Shown piece by piece: positions 19,943-29,031 of a stretch of DNA of 64,000 nucleotides. A program made the translations under genes and the position numbers. Below the pieces are notes generated by a model. The model had not been told where the DNA came from, searched no databases, and saw only the letters and a program-made list of their open reading frames with translations. This DNA comes from Arthrobacter horti (lineage in GTDB: Bacteria > Actinomycetota > Actinomycetes > Actinomycetales > Micrococcaceae). The stretch spans positions 62,001-126,000 of the forward strand of contig NZ_JAVALS010000005.1 in the NCBI RefSeq assembly GCF_030731045.1, in the 5' to 3' direction. Within the stretch, counting starts at the first letter, position 1; each line of letters begins with the position of its first letter.

Positions 19943-20440
19943 ATGCGGTCCGGTCCAGACGTCCCTTCGTCCAGCTTCTCCTTCCCGGAGGACGGCAGCG
20001 GCGCGGCCTCCCGGCGGGACTTCCGGCACCGCCGCCGCAACCGCCATGGGCGCGGGTTCCGCGGCGACGTCTTCCTCCCCACCCTGCCCGGGTACCGGAC
20101 CCGCTCCGACCGTTTCGACGACATGGTCCTGGACACCGCGGAGCGCCTGCACGATTTGCAGGGCAAGATCCTGGACGGCGTGCTGTTCGCGGTGGAGGAG
20201 ATCCCCCCGGGCCTTGAGGAGCTCCTGGCGAACGGCCTTCCGGCGCCCCTCGGGAACAGCACCCCCGCGCTCGGCGAGGAACCGGCCCGCGTGACGGTCT
20301 ACCGGCGCGTGGTGGAGCAGAACTGCCCGGTCAAGGAGCAGCTCCCGGACCTGGTCCACGATGTGGTGGTGGAGCACACCGCCCAGTTGCTCGGAGTGGC
20401 CCCGGAGACCTTGGACCCGTACTACCACCGGGGGTTCTGA
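19943..20440 (+). CDS. Metallopeptidase-family (Zincin_1-like) protein without an HExxH motif
   Basis: A 165-residue protein with a basic, Arg-rich N-terminus (about residues 25-40) and the conserved DVFLPTLPGYRTRSDRFDDMVLD and ILDGVLFAVEEIPP blocks of the actinobacterial 'metallopeptidase family protein'. In true PF06262 members the C-terminal helix carries HExxH; here the matching segment reads VHDVVVEHTAQLLGV and lacks the second histidine and correct spacing, so zinc-dependent activity is doubtful. The start is ATG 19943 with TAGAGT 6 nt upstream (leaderless). Its 3' end overlaps the convergent LuxR gene by 19 bp. The function is unknown. Confidence 0.8.
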   Translation: MRSGPDVPSSSFSFPEDGSGAASRRDFRHRRRNRHGRGFRGDVFLPTLPGYRTRSDRFDDMVLDTAERLHDLQGKILDGVLFAVEEIPPGLEELLANGLPAPLGNSTPALGEEPARVTVYRRVVEQNCPVKEQLPDLVHDVVVEHTAQLLGVAPETLDPYYHRGF

Positions 20441-22620
20441 GACGCTGAGCGCCCGCTGAACCACGCCGCGAGCGCGGTGCGGTTCCCCACCTCGGCCTTC
20501 GCCATCGCCCGGCCCACGTGGTTCTCCACGGTCCGCTCCGAGAGCACCAGCCGGTGGGCGATCGCGGCGTTGCTCAGGCCATCGGCCACGAGTGCGGCCA
20601 CCTCGGTCTCACGCGGTGTCAGGTCTCCCGGGCTGCGGGCATCCACGGCGCGGAGCTCGTCCGCGGCGTCGGCGAATGCCAGCCGCTCCCCCGCCGCCCA
20701 CAGGGCGTCCACCTCGGCCGCAGGCAGGGCACGCAGCGCCGTCTCCCGGATCAGGGCCATGTCCTTCATGGTCACCGGGTGGTACCTCCCGCCGGCCCCT
20801 TGACGGCGGCTCGCGGACCCGGCCGCCCGCAGTGCCGCGCGGAGATCCTGAGTCAGCGCCAGGGAGGCGAGACGACCCAGGGCGATCCCCATGAGCGAGA
20901 TGTCGCCGATCCGCCGGAACCGGTCGATGGCGTCGAACAGGCGGCGCCGGGCCGCCGTCGTCCGTCCCAGTTCTGACACCGCCAGCCCCGCATAGGTCTG
21001 GATCTGTCCCTGTGACCACACGTCGCCGGCCTCCTCCGCCAGGCTGAGCGCCCTCTCCAGCACGGCCAGCCCCTCCTCATTCCGCCCGGCGAGAACCAGG
21101 CCGGTCCCCCGGGTGCCGATGGCCCGTGACTGCCCCGCCACGTCGCCGAGCGCCACATACCTCTCGAGCGCCCGGGCGCCGGAGTCCCGGGAAGCATCGA
21201 AGTGACCGGCCAGGAAATTCGCGACGGCGCCGAAGAAGTGGGCGGAGGCGGCCGCGTCCCCGTCCGCTGGGAGCAACCGGAGCGCCTCCGCGAGGGCCTC
21301 CAGGGCGTCCTCCCAGCGCTGGTTGCTGATCAGCATCCAGACCCGCGTGAGCAGCACGGCACCGCGCGCCTCGTCCGGGTCCGGCCGCGCCGTGAGGAAG
21401 CGGCCGGTCCGTTGCAGGCATTCGTCCTGCGCCACCCGGAACCAGAGCTCGCCCGTGGCCGCCAGCAGCTCCATGCCACGGCGCACGTCCGCCGCCAGGG
21501 CGTGGTCCAGGGCCGTACGGAGTTCTGGGAGCAGGTCCGTCGCGGAAGCGTACCCGGAGCGCTGCATCACCGACGGGTAGACGCCGGAGCCGAAGCGGCG
21601 GTGCAGCCAGTTCAGGTGACGGTCCCGTGCGGCGGCGAGTTCCCCGGGCGCGGCCATGCGGGAACGGGCGAAATCACGCACACTCTCGAGTTCGCGGAAC
21701 CTCGTGGCCCCGCGGTCCGTGGACGTCTGGAGCAGCGAACGGGACACCAGATCCTCCAGATCGGACAGGGTGGCGCCCGCCACATCGGCCGCCGACGACG
21801 CGGAGAACGGGCTCGCGAACACCGAGGCGTTCACCAGCACGGAGGCCAGGTGCGGGCTCAGCTCCCGGGTGCTCGCCTCGATGCAGGCCGTCAGCGTCCG
21901 GTGCCGCTCCGGGTTCGCACTGTTCACGCCGAGCGCCTCGAAGGAGCCTTCCAGGAGCGGCAGCATCTCCCCTGGTGTCAGGACCTTCATGCGCGCCGCC
22001 GCCAGCTCCAGCGCCAGCGGGAGCCTGTCGAGGCGGCGGCAGAGCTCCCGCGCCGCGCTCCGCGCACCCTCATCATCGGGGAAGGCGGGGCGCACCGACC
22101 GGGCACGGTCCCAGAACAGCCGCTCGGCGTCGTCGTCGCTGAGCGGACCCACCAGCACCAGATGCTCACCGACGACGCCGGCCGGCCGGCGGCTGGTGAG
22201 CATCAGGGTCACGGACTCCACCTGGGTCAGGACCACCGTGGCGAACTCCGTCACCGGCGCCAGGACGTCCTCCGCGTTGTCCAGGACCAGGAGCCTCGGC
22301 TCACCGGAATCCAGCCACCACGCAACCTCGGACAGCGCCCCTGGGCCCGTGGCGCCGCGCAGCCCGGCGGCCTCTGACACGGCCGGAGCGATCGGTGCGC
22401 CGTCCGGAAGCCCGGTCAGGTCCACGTAGACCACCCTCCGCCGGTCCTGCCGGGCGGCCTCGATGGCCAGGCGGGTCTTCCCGGAACCGCCCGGCCCGGT
22501 CAGGGTCACCAGGCGGTACCCGGCGAGGGCGCCGAGCACGGCGCGCACCTCTCCGTCCCGCCCGATGAAGCGGCTGACAGGCGCCGGAATCCGTCCGGTG
22601 GGGAGCGTCCCGCTGCTCAT
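20422..22620 (-). CDS. Large ATPase-LuxR transcriptional regulator
   Basis: A 732-residue regulator. After SRFIGRDGEVRAVL comes an NB-ARC/AAA-like ATPase with Walker A LTGPGGSGKTRLA (about residues 41-53) and a Walker B-like LLVLDNAED (about 110). A TPR-rich middle region with many Ala-rich helices follows, and a C-terminal LuxR HTH: LTPRETEVAALVADGLSNAA...SERTVENHV (about 665-700). Such proteins sense a signal through the middle region and activate nearby genes. It is divergent from the flavin monooxygenase gene, the obvious target. The ATG at 22618-22620 has GATACT 6 nt upstream and no ribosome binding site. The ligand is unknown. Confidence 0.87.
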   Translation of the reverse strand: MSSGTLPTGRIPAPVSRFIGRDGEVRAVLGALAGYRLVTLTGPGGSGKTRLAIEAARQDRRRVVYVDLTGLPDGAPIAPAVSEAAGLRGATGPGALSEVAWWLDSGEPRLLVLDNAEDVLAPVTEFATVVLTQVESVTLMLTSRRPAGVVGEHLVLVGPLSDDDAERLFWDRARSVRPAFPDDEGARSAARELCRRLDRLPLALELAAARMKVLTPGEMLPLLEGSFEALGVNSANPERHRTLTACIEASTRELSPHLASVLVNASVFASPFSASSAADVAGATLSDLEDLVSRSLLQTSTDRGATRFRELESVRDFARSRMAAPGELAAARDRHLNWLHRRFGSGVYPSVMQRSGYASATDLLPELRTALDHALAADVRRGMELLAATGELWFRVAQDECLQRTGRFLTARPDPDEARGAVLLTRVWMLISNQRWEDALEALAEALRLLPADGDAAASAHFFGAVANFLAGHFDASRDSGARALERYVALGDVAGQSRAIGTRGTGLVLAGRNEEGLAVLERALSLAEEAGDVWSQGQIQTYAGLAVSELGRTTAARRRLFDAIDRFRRIGDISLMGIALGRLASLALTQDLRAALRAAGSASRRQGAGGRYHPVTMKDMALIRETALRALPAAEVDALWAAGERLAFADAADELRAVDARSPGDLTPRETEVAALVADGLSNAAIAHRLVLSERTVENHVGRAMAKAEVGNRTALAAWFSGRSASQNPRW

Positions 22621-22626
22621 GCCCCC

Positions 22627-22632
22627 AGTATC
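22627..22632 (-). promoter_or_regulatory. -10 box of a leaderless promoter for the LuxR regulator
   Basis: GATACT on the minus strand ends 6 nt before the ATG of the regulator. Confidence 0.4.
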
Positions 22633-22765
22633 CGGCCCGGAACGGACCGCGTCCATGGATCTGAGTGGCGCTTGAGTACCGCCCAGGTGGTTCCCCCGAC
22701 GCGGGAGGGAGGCCTGCGCGCGAGGCTGAAGACATCAGAGGGCACCACCGGAGGAGGCAACCGTC

Positions 22766-23968
22766 ATGAACACTTTCGACGCCGACGTCGTCATGGTCGG
22801 AGGAGGCCCCAGCGGGCTGGCCGCCGCGTGCGCCCTGGCACCGCATGGCCGGTCCGCGGTGATCGTGGACGAGGCGCTGGACCACACGCTGGCGTCCCGG
22901 GCCCCGACCGTCCACGCCGGGACGCTCGGTGTGCTGGCGCGGATCGGGTGCGCCGAGGAACTGATCGCGGAGGGGACACGCGCCGGCACGTTCCGGATGC
23001 GCAACCGCACCACCGTCCTCACCACACAGCCGATGCACAGCCTGCCCGGCCCGTACCGCTTCGCGGTGATCATCCCCCAGCACCGCACCGAGGCGATCCT
23101 GCGGGCCCGTGCCGAGACGCTCGGGGTCCGCTTCGTGAAAGGGCGGGCGAGCGGCGTGGTGCAGGACGGGACCGGGGTGCGGATCCTGCTCGACGGCGGC
23201 GGGGTGGTCACCGGGCGCTTCCTGGTGGCCGCGGACGGCATGAGGAGCACCATCCGCCAGGCTGTGGGCATACCCTACCCGGAGACCGCCGCGTCACGGG
23301 GCGACCGTGAACCGATGCTGATCGCGGACGTCCGTCCTGGCCAGGTGCCCGAGGAGCCTGTCATCGTCATGAGCAGCGGGGCCCTGGTCCTGCTGCCCCT
23401 GCCCGGCGGGATTCTCCGCATCATCATGAACGCCGCCCCGGAGGCCGGAGTATCCGATCTGGAGATCCTGCGGCGTGAGTTCCTGGCCCGCCGGCCGAAA
23501 GGGATGGACTTCGAGGTGGGTGAGGTGGTGTGGTTGTCGCGATTCAACGTCACCCACCGATTGGCGGATACCTTCCGCTCGGGCCGGGTGCTGCTGGCGG
23601 GCGACGCCGGTCACGTGCACAGTCCGGCGGGCGGCCAGGGCATGAACCTCGGTATCCGGGACGGCGTGTACGCGGCGGAGGCCCTGGACCGGTCCCTGCG
23701 CGCGGAGGAGCGCGGAGAGCCGTGGGAGGCGCCCCTGGACGCCTATGCCCAGGACCGTCGGGAGGCGGCCGCGGCCGTGATCGGCCTGACGAACAGGATG
23801 ATGTCCATGCTCATGGCGCCACCGGTGGCACGGCCTCTGCGCGATCTGATGCTGTGGACGCTCTCCCACACCGCAGCGCCCCGGAAGCAGGCCCTGGCGC
23901 TGTCCGGGCTGCTGGACACGGGACCAGTGTTCGTCGACGCACCGGCCGGGGCGATGACGAACAGCTGA
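22766..23968 (+). CDS. FAD-dependent aromatic-type monooxygenase
   Basis: A 400-residue class A flavoprotein monooxygenase of the PHBH fold. The Rossmann motif DVVMVGGGPSGLAAACAL (about residues 7-24) binds FAD; FLVAADGMRSTIR (about 152-164) is the DG motif for FAD/NAD(P)H; VLLAGDAGHVHSPAGGQGMNLGIRDG (about 276-301) is the GD motif. Relatives hydroxylate phenols, tetracyclines or rifamycins; the substrate cannot be read from the sequence. ATG 22766 has GGAGGAGG at good spacing, unlike the leaderless genes around it. It is divergent from the LuxR regulator and followed by a 67-bp palindrome that also faces the convergent DUF5719 gene. Confidence 0.9.
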   Translation: MNTFDADVVMVGGGPSGLAAACALAPHGRSAVIVDEALDHTLASRAPTVHAGTLGVLARIGCAEELIAEGTRAGTFRMRNRTTVLTTQPMHSLPGPYRFAVIIPQHRTEAILRARAETLGVRFVKGRASGVVQDGTGVRILLDGGGVVTGRFLVAADGMRSTIRQAVGIPYPETAASRGDREPMLIADVRPGQVPEEPVIVMSSGALVLLPLPGGILRIIMNAAPEAGVSDLEILRREFLARRPKGMDFEVGEVVWLSRFNVTHRLADTFRSGRVLLAGDAGHVHSPAGGQGMNLGIRDGVYAAEALDRSLRAEERGEPWEAPLDAYAQDRREAAAAVIGLTNRMMSMLMAPPVARPLRDLMLWTLSHTAAPRKQALALSGLLDTGPVFVDAPAGAMTNS

Positions 23969-24018
23969 GCCGGGCCGCCGAGCCGAGCCGCCGAGTCGAA
24001 CCCCCGCAGCCCCTCCGC

Positions 24019-24085
24019 TGAAACAGTGGGTTTCCGTTGAGACAGTGGTTTAAACCCACTGTCTCAACGGAAACCCACTGTTTCA
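24019..24085. repeat. 67-bp near-perfect palindrome (possible bidirectional terminator)
   Basis: Arms 24019-24051 and 24052-24085 are inverted copies over 33 bp with a single-base bulge; the centre is GTTTAAAC. Each arm itself holds two variants of ACAGTGG(G)TTT. It separates two convergent genes (monooxygenase and DUF5719), so termination in both directions is likely, but the length, internal repetition and lack of a loop are unusual for a terminator. A small GGGACGTCCC palindrome follows at 24087-24096. Confidence 0.85.
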
Positions 24086-24122
24086 CGGGACGTCCCGGAG
24101 GAGTCCTTGTACCAAGAGTGCC

Positions 24123-25721
24123 TCAGTGCCCCAGACGCACCGGGAGGCTGTCCAGGCCGGCGCTGGAGGCTGGGGCGGCCACCACGCTCACCCCGGTCCC
24201 CTTGTCCTGGGTCTGAACCAGGGAGACGTAGGCCGGGTCGCCCGAGGCGGAGAGCAGGTAGCCGACCACGGGGGAACCCCCGGCCGATGCCGGGACGTCC
24301 GCCGTGGTGGTGGTTCCCGCGGCCAGCGTGACCTTCGCCGCCTGCTGCACGGCGCCGTCGGCCGTGATGGGACGGTAACTGACCTCCGCGGTGCCGCGAG
24401 GTGCACCGAACTCCAGGATGGAGCCGCCGCCCGCCGGCACGCCGATCAGCTGCGAGGTGCCGATCGCGGGGGTCGAGGGGGCCCAGGCGAAGTCAGTGGG
24501 CTTCTTGGCATCGGTGCCACGCACCACCCTGGCCGACGCCAGCACGGACGCGTCCGAGGTCACGGACACCGTGTAGTCGCCGTCCGGCAGGCTGTTCAAG
24601 GGCACCAGGGACACCGTCCCGGCCGGAACGTTCACCACCCCTTGCGCCAGAGCCTGCTGGCCGCTCTTGCCGTAGACCTTCAGCTGCACCACGGCGTCCT
24701 GCTCCCCCGGAACGGCCAGTGCCAGTGCCGGGACGGCGTCCTCGAAACCACTCCCCAGGCGTCCCGCTGCCGCGTTCCCTGACAGGGACAGGCCGGTGAC
24801 CACCTGGCTGGTGCCGGGGTGGGCCGTGGGAGCGATGAAGTCGACGCCGCCAGGGGTGAGGCCACGCAGCACACTCTGCTGGATGGTCGCCGCCACCGGG
24901 CCGCCCGTGCTCATGACGTGCACGGCCAGGGCGTTCTGCTCCGGCGCCAGACCGGCGAGCACCAGGGAGCGGGACTGACCTGGGGCGATCGAAAGGCCAC
25001 GGCTTCCCGGCGCCTTGATCTGGCCCTTGTCGCCGAAGAGCTCCAGGTTGACGGTGGCGGCCGTTGTGCCGGGGTTGGACAGGTTCAGCACCGCGGTCCG
25101 GCCCACCTGCGTGGACGCGCCGAGGAGCCACGCGTCACTGCTGGGGGCCAGGCAGCTCGCCGCCGCCAGGCCCTGGAGGTCACCGTCGCCGGCCGTGTAG
25201 GAGAGGACCGCGGTTCCCTGTGTGGCCTGTCCGTCCAGGGTCCCGGACTGCAGCACCTGGCCCGCGGCGGGCGCCTGGTCCGGCGCGATCACGGCCTTCT
25301 GGTCCGGCAGCCCAGAGGCGGCGCCGTCCGTGGCAGGGCTGGCTTTGCTGAGTTCCCTCAGGCTGTTCCCGTCCAGGCCGCGGATCCGGCTCGCCGGGGT
25401 CCGGCCGTCGGGCGCGGTGAGCGTCAGACCCCGGAACACCGAGCTCGCGCTGCTCGATTCAGGGCTGAACTGGGCGTCCGTCCCGTCCCCGCTCCCGGCA
25501 ACGAGCCGCGGCGGAGCCGGGCAGACGGACAGCGAGTCGCCGGCCGGCACCGCCACGGATGCCTGCGGCACGGGCCCGCCGGAGGACCTCGGCGCGAGGC
25601 TGCCCAGGGCCGCCACCGCGGCCACGAGGGCCACAGACGCCACGCCGGCGGTCCCTCCGGCCACGGCCTTCGCGATCACGCGGGCCTTACGGGGGTCTTT
25701 GACAGGGGTCGTTTCACTCAT
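24123..25721 (-). CDS. DUF5719 family exported protein
   Basis: A 532-residue protein with a short cytosolic start, one membrane segment or signal anchor (about residues 22-44) and a long extracytoplasmic part made of beta-rich repeats. LNLSNPGTTAATVNLELFGDKG and similar segments are typical of DUF5719. It is found in Actinobacteria next to the large glycosyltransferase, as here, where its ATG overlaps the glycosyltransferase stop (ATGA, 25718-25721). It probably works with that enzyme in envelope glycan assembly, which is inference from gene order. No catalytic motif is visible. Confidence 0.85.
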   Translation of the reverse strand: MSETTPVKDPRKARVIAKAVAGGTAGVASVALVAAVAALGSLAPRSSGGPVPQASVAVPAGDSLSVCPAPPRLVAGSGDGTDAQFSPESSSASSVFRGLTLTAPDGRTPASRIRGLDGNSLRELSKASPATDGAASGLPDQKAVIAPDQAPAAGQVLQSGTLDGQATQGTAVLSYTAGDGDLQGLAAASCLAPSSDAWLLGASTQVGRTAVLNLSNPGTTAATVNLELFGDKGQIKAPGSRGLSIAPGQSRSLVLAGLAPEQNALAVHVMSTGGPVAATIQQSVLRGLTPGGVDFIAPTAHPGTSQVVTGLSLSGNAAAGRLGSGFEDAVPALALAVPGEQDAVVQLKVYGKSGQQALAQGVVNVPAGTVSLVPLNSLPDGDYTVSVTSDASVLASARVVRGTDAKKPTDFAWAPSTPAIGTSQLIGVPAGGGSILEFGAPRGTAEVSYRPITADGAVQQAAKVTLAAGTTTTADVPASAGGSPVVGYLLSASGDPAYVSLVQTQDKGTGVSVVAAPASSAGLDSLPVRLGH

Positions 25722-28700
25722 CGTCCGGCCTTCCTCAGGCTCGCCTCGTCACGGACCATCCTCACCTTGCCGGGCCGTTCGGGAATGGGTACCGCCAGGA
25801 GTGCGGTCAGCAGGAACACCACCAAGGGCACCAGCTGCAGCGCGGGCGTCCACGCGTTCCCGTGCGTCACCACCAGGTGGCCGCCCGCAGCGGGCAGCTC
25901 GAAGGACTGCTGCCAGCCCACCGTGCCCGGCGTCAGCGTCTTCCCATCCAGGGTTGCGCTCCACTCGGGGTCGCTGCGCTCCGCGAGCACCAGCTTCCGC
26001 CCGGCCGCGCCGGGGGCCAGCTGCGTGTCCACGCCCACGGGCCCGCCGGGGAGCTGACGCTCCACTGCACCGGCGGCGGTCAGGACGCGGACCCGGTTCA
26101 CCGTGTCGGAGTCCTTCAGCGGCGGCTGGTCCATGTCCCGGACGCGCCAGAGCCATCCCGCGTCGGTGGGCCCGACGGCGGCGAGGCCCGGCACGGCGTC
26201 GATGCGGCTGGCGGTCAGCTGCGCGGCGTCGTCGTTGCCCTTGAACACCACGAACCCGGCGCCGAGCTTCTCCAGCTGCGGGCGCGGATCCACGCCCTGA
26301 CCGGCCACGATGGTGGCGACAGCGGTGCGCAGCGATGCCGTTGCGTCGTCGTCCGCGGCGAGCGCGCCGGTGCCGGGCCTGATGGTCTGGGCGCCGGCGA
26401 TCGCGGAGAGCGAGTCGAGTGTGGTCCCGGAACCGCGCACCAGGGCGCCCGCGTAGCCGCCGCCGTTCAGCTCGGTCACCACGAGGGTGCGTGTCTGCTC
26501 GGGTCCGCGTCCGCGGTCCACCGCGGTGGCGGGGATGCGTGGGGCGGTGTCGGTGTGAATCAGTCGGGCGGCGCCGTACTGGTCACCCTTCGCTGCCGGG
26601 CCGATGCCGAGATTGCCGGTCAGCCAGCTCCAGGAGCCGATCGCCGGTCCAAGGAGGACCACCAGGGTCACCACGGACACCAGTGCCATGCGCCAGGGCG
26701 CCCGGCGGTGCTCGGCGGCCCGGCGGCGCTGCAGCGCACGGTCAGCACCCGCGACGGCCGCCAGCAGCAGAGCGCAGAAGGCCACCGAGACCGCAGGGCC
26801 GGAGAAGGCCGGCACCACGACGTCGCCGTCGGCCGCTGCCGGGATGCCCGCCAGGGCCCAGCCCGCGGCCAGGAACACCGCGGCCGCGAAGAGCGCCAGC
26901 ATGGAGACCCGTCCGCGGCGTCCCGGGACCAAGGCGCCCCAGACGGCCAGGAGAAGCACCGGCGCGGCGATGACGATCGCCAGGACCAGCGCCCACGGGA
27001 CACCCGCCGGGAGCCAGCCGAAGCCGGGCACCGCGGCCTGTGCGGGGAACGCGAGAGGCTGTCCCAGGAGCTGCTGCCACAGCGGCGCCGCCTGGAATCC
27101 GAGCGGCAGGCCAGGGTCCCCGAGGAGCGCCACCGGACGTGTCAGGGCCGCGACGGCGAACGGCAGGAAGAGGGCCACCGGCGGCACCAGGGTCCACCAG
27201 AGGGTTCGCCCACGGCGGCCGAGCAGCAGGGCGAACACGAGCACCAGGATCAGCGACGGAAGCAGCAGCGCCGGAGCACTGGCCGTCAGCGCGGCCAGCA
27301 GGAGCCCGGCCCATGCGGCCGCGGTCCAGGAGACGGTGCCTCCCACGCCGGCCTTGCCGGGCAGCGGGCCCTGCGGCAGGGCGAGTCCCGCTTCCACGGC
27401 CTCCGCCCGGCGGTCGCGGGCCGATCCGGTGGCGCGGATGAGAGCCAGGAACGCCCAGGGGGCGATCACGTGCACCAGGACGGCGCCCAGGCGGCCCTGG
27501 TTCAGGCCGACGAACAGGACAGGGGCGGTTCCCCACAGGAGTGCCGCCAGGAACCAGGTACGACGGCGGCGGCTCACGGCCGCGGCCAGGAACCAGGCGC
27601 CGGCGGCGGCGAGGGGCATGGCGGCGAGCAGGGTCGACTGCACCACGGAGGCGGTCTGACCGCCGTTGAGGACGGCGAGGAGCCACAGGACGTATCCGAA
27701 CGGGTCTCCGTGCCCGGAGTATCCGGCTTGCAGCGTGATCCAGGTCCGGCCGGCGTTGTCCCACACCTCGCCGAGGCGGTCCGAGAGCGGCAGGAGTGCC
27801 CCGCCCGCCTGCGGCCCGCCCAGGACCGGGAAAAGGCCCACCAGGGCGATCGCCGCCGTGATCACGACGGCCGCGATGAGGCCCCAGCCGGCGAAGGCCC
27901 GGCCGGGCGCCGCCAGGGCGGAGAAGTCATCCTGGCTGTCGCCGCTCGGTTCGGCGGCGAGGCCGGTGGAGCTGTACGGCGCGTCCAGAAGTTCGTCCGC
28001 GCCCAAGGTCTCCATGAGGGACCTCCGGTGTGCCCAGACCTCGGCCCGCGGGGTCTGGAGGCGCTTGACCGAGCCGCGGGGGTTCCGGCGTGTCCTGGCC
28101 GCCACTTTGCGGCTCCGGGCCAGGGCCACCGGGTGGGATACGCCCCGGACCGCACCGCTGAGCTGCTGGAAGCCGTACCCGGGGTCCTTCATGGCCACCG
28201 CCATCAGGAAGCGGCCCACGGACGCCAGCAGCGTGCCGAGGACCAGGAACGGGATCTTCCACCCGGAGGCGTGCTTGAGGCGCAGATACACCTGGGAGCT
28301 GCGCGCGGCGGCCGGGGTGCCCAGGGCGTGCGGACGGTTCCGCACGTGGAACATGCGGGCCTCCGGCACGAACGCCACGTTGTTGCCGGCCAGCCAGTTG
28401 CGCCAGCAGAGGTCCACGTCGTCGCCCGTGCCGGGCAGGGCCGGGTCGAAGCCTTCGAAGGCGTCCCAGACGTCGCGGCGCACCAGCATGCCGGCGGAGT
28501 TCACGGCGAAGCGGTCACGCAGCTGGTCGTACTGGCCCTGGTCCAGTTCGTCGGCCTCGATCAGGGTGAGGCGCTCGGCCCAGGTGCTGACTGCCAGGCC
28601 GGCGTCCACCAGTTTCCGGGGCGCGTCCCAGTCGAGCTGCTTGCAGCCGGCGATGGTGACGTTGGATGAACGCTCCACCGCCTCCAGCAGGCGTTCCAGC

Positions 28701-29005
28701 GCATCCGGTGCCGGTGCGGCGTCGTCGTGCAGCAGCCAGACCCACTCCTGCCCGTCCGCCGCGGCCAGTCCGGTCCGCACCCGGTCCGCGAGGGCCAGCC
28801 CCGCGTGCACGGCCCGGCCGAAGCCGAGGCGGGGATGCCGGAAGAGCGTCACATTCTCATTCCCGAGGGCTTCCTCCAGAAGCCGTCCGGATCCGTCCGA
28901 TGAGGCCGCATCCACTCCGATGCAGAGGTCCGCGGGACGGCTCTGCCGGGAAAGTGCGGCCAGGGTCCTGGGCAGGTAGGGACTGCCGTGGTGGGAGACC
29001 ACCAC
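25718..29005 (-). CDS. Large membrane glycosyltransferase (GT2 domain plus multispanning and extracytoplasmic regions)
   Basis: A protein of 1095 residues. Residues 1-250 form a GT2 domain: LCIGVDAASSDGSG, WVWLLHDDAAPAPDALERLLEAV (the DD pair binds metal and nucleotide sugar), and GTGDDVDLCWRNWLAG as the downstream acidic motif. About 12 or more membrane segments follow (about 345-800), then an extracytoplasmic domain and a final membrane helix near 1065-1085. It likely adds a sugar to a cell-wall glycan or lipid carrier. The first usable start in frame is GTG at 29003-29005, which leaves only MVVSHHG before the fold; homologues usually begin a few residues earlier. It lies 26 bp after whiB and overlaps DUF5719 by 4 bases. 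Confidence 0.88.
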   Translation of the reverse strand: MVVSHHGSPYLPRTLAALSRQSRPADLCIGVDAASSDGSGRLLEEALGNENVTLFRHPRLGFGRAVHAGLALADRVRTGLAAADGQEWVWLLHDDAAPAPDALERLLEAVERSSNVTIAGCKQLDWDAPRKLVDAGLAVSTWAERLTLIEADELDQGQYDQLRDRFAVNSAGMLVRRDVWDAFEGFDPALPGTGDDVDLCWRNWLAGNNVAFVPEARMFHVRNRPHALGTPAAARSSQVYLRLKHASGWKIPFLVLGTLLASVGRFLMAVAMKDPGYGFQQLSGAVRGVSHPVALARSRKVAARTRRNPRGSVKRLQTPRAEVWAHRRSLMETLGADELLDAPYSSTGLAAEPSGDSQDDFSALAAPGRAFAGWGLIAAVVITAAIALVGLFPVLGGPQAGGALLPLSDRLGEVWDNAGRTWITLQAGYSGHGDPFGYVLWLLAVLNGGQTASVVQSTLLAAMPLAAAGAWFLAAAVSRRRRTWFLAALLWGTAPVLFVGLNQGRLGAVLVHVIAPWAFLALIRATGSARDRRAEAVEAGLALPQGPLPGKAGVGGTVSWTAAAWAGLLLAALTASAPALLLPSLILVLVFALLLGRRGRTLWWTLVPPVALFLPFAVAALTRPVALLGDPGLPLGFQAAPLWQQLLGQPLAFPAQAAVPGFGWLPAGVPWALVLAIVIAAPVLLLAVWGALVPGRRGRVSMLALFAAAVFLAAGWALAGIPAAADGDVVVPAFSGPAVSVAFCALLLAAVAGADRALQRRRAAEHRRAPWRMALVSVVTLVVLLGPAIGSWSWLTGNLGIGPAAKGDQYGAARLIHTDTAPRIPATAVDRGRGPEQTRTLVVTELNGGGYAGALVRGSGTTLDSLSAIAGAQTIRPGTGALAADDDATASLRTAVATIVAGQGVDPRPQLEKLGAGFVVFKGNDDAAQLTASRIDAVPGLAAVGPTDAGWLWRVRDMDQPPLKDSDTVNRVRVLTAAGAVERQLPGGPVGVDTQLAPGAAGRKLVLAERSDPEWSATLDGKTLTPGTVGWQQSFELPAAGGHLVVTHGNAWTPALQLVPLVVFLLTALLAVPIPERPGKVRMVRDEASLRKAGR

Positions 29006-29031
29006 GGCAGTGACCCGTGCATTGAGGTGAA

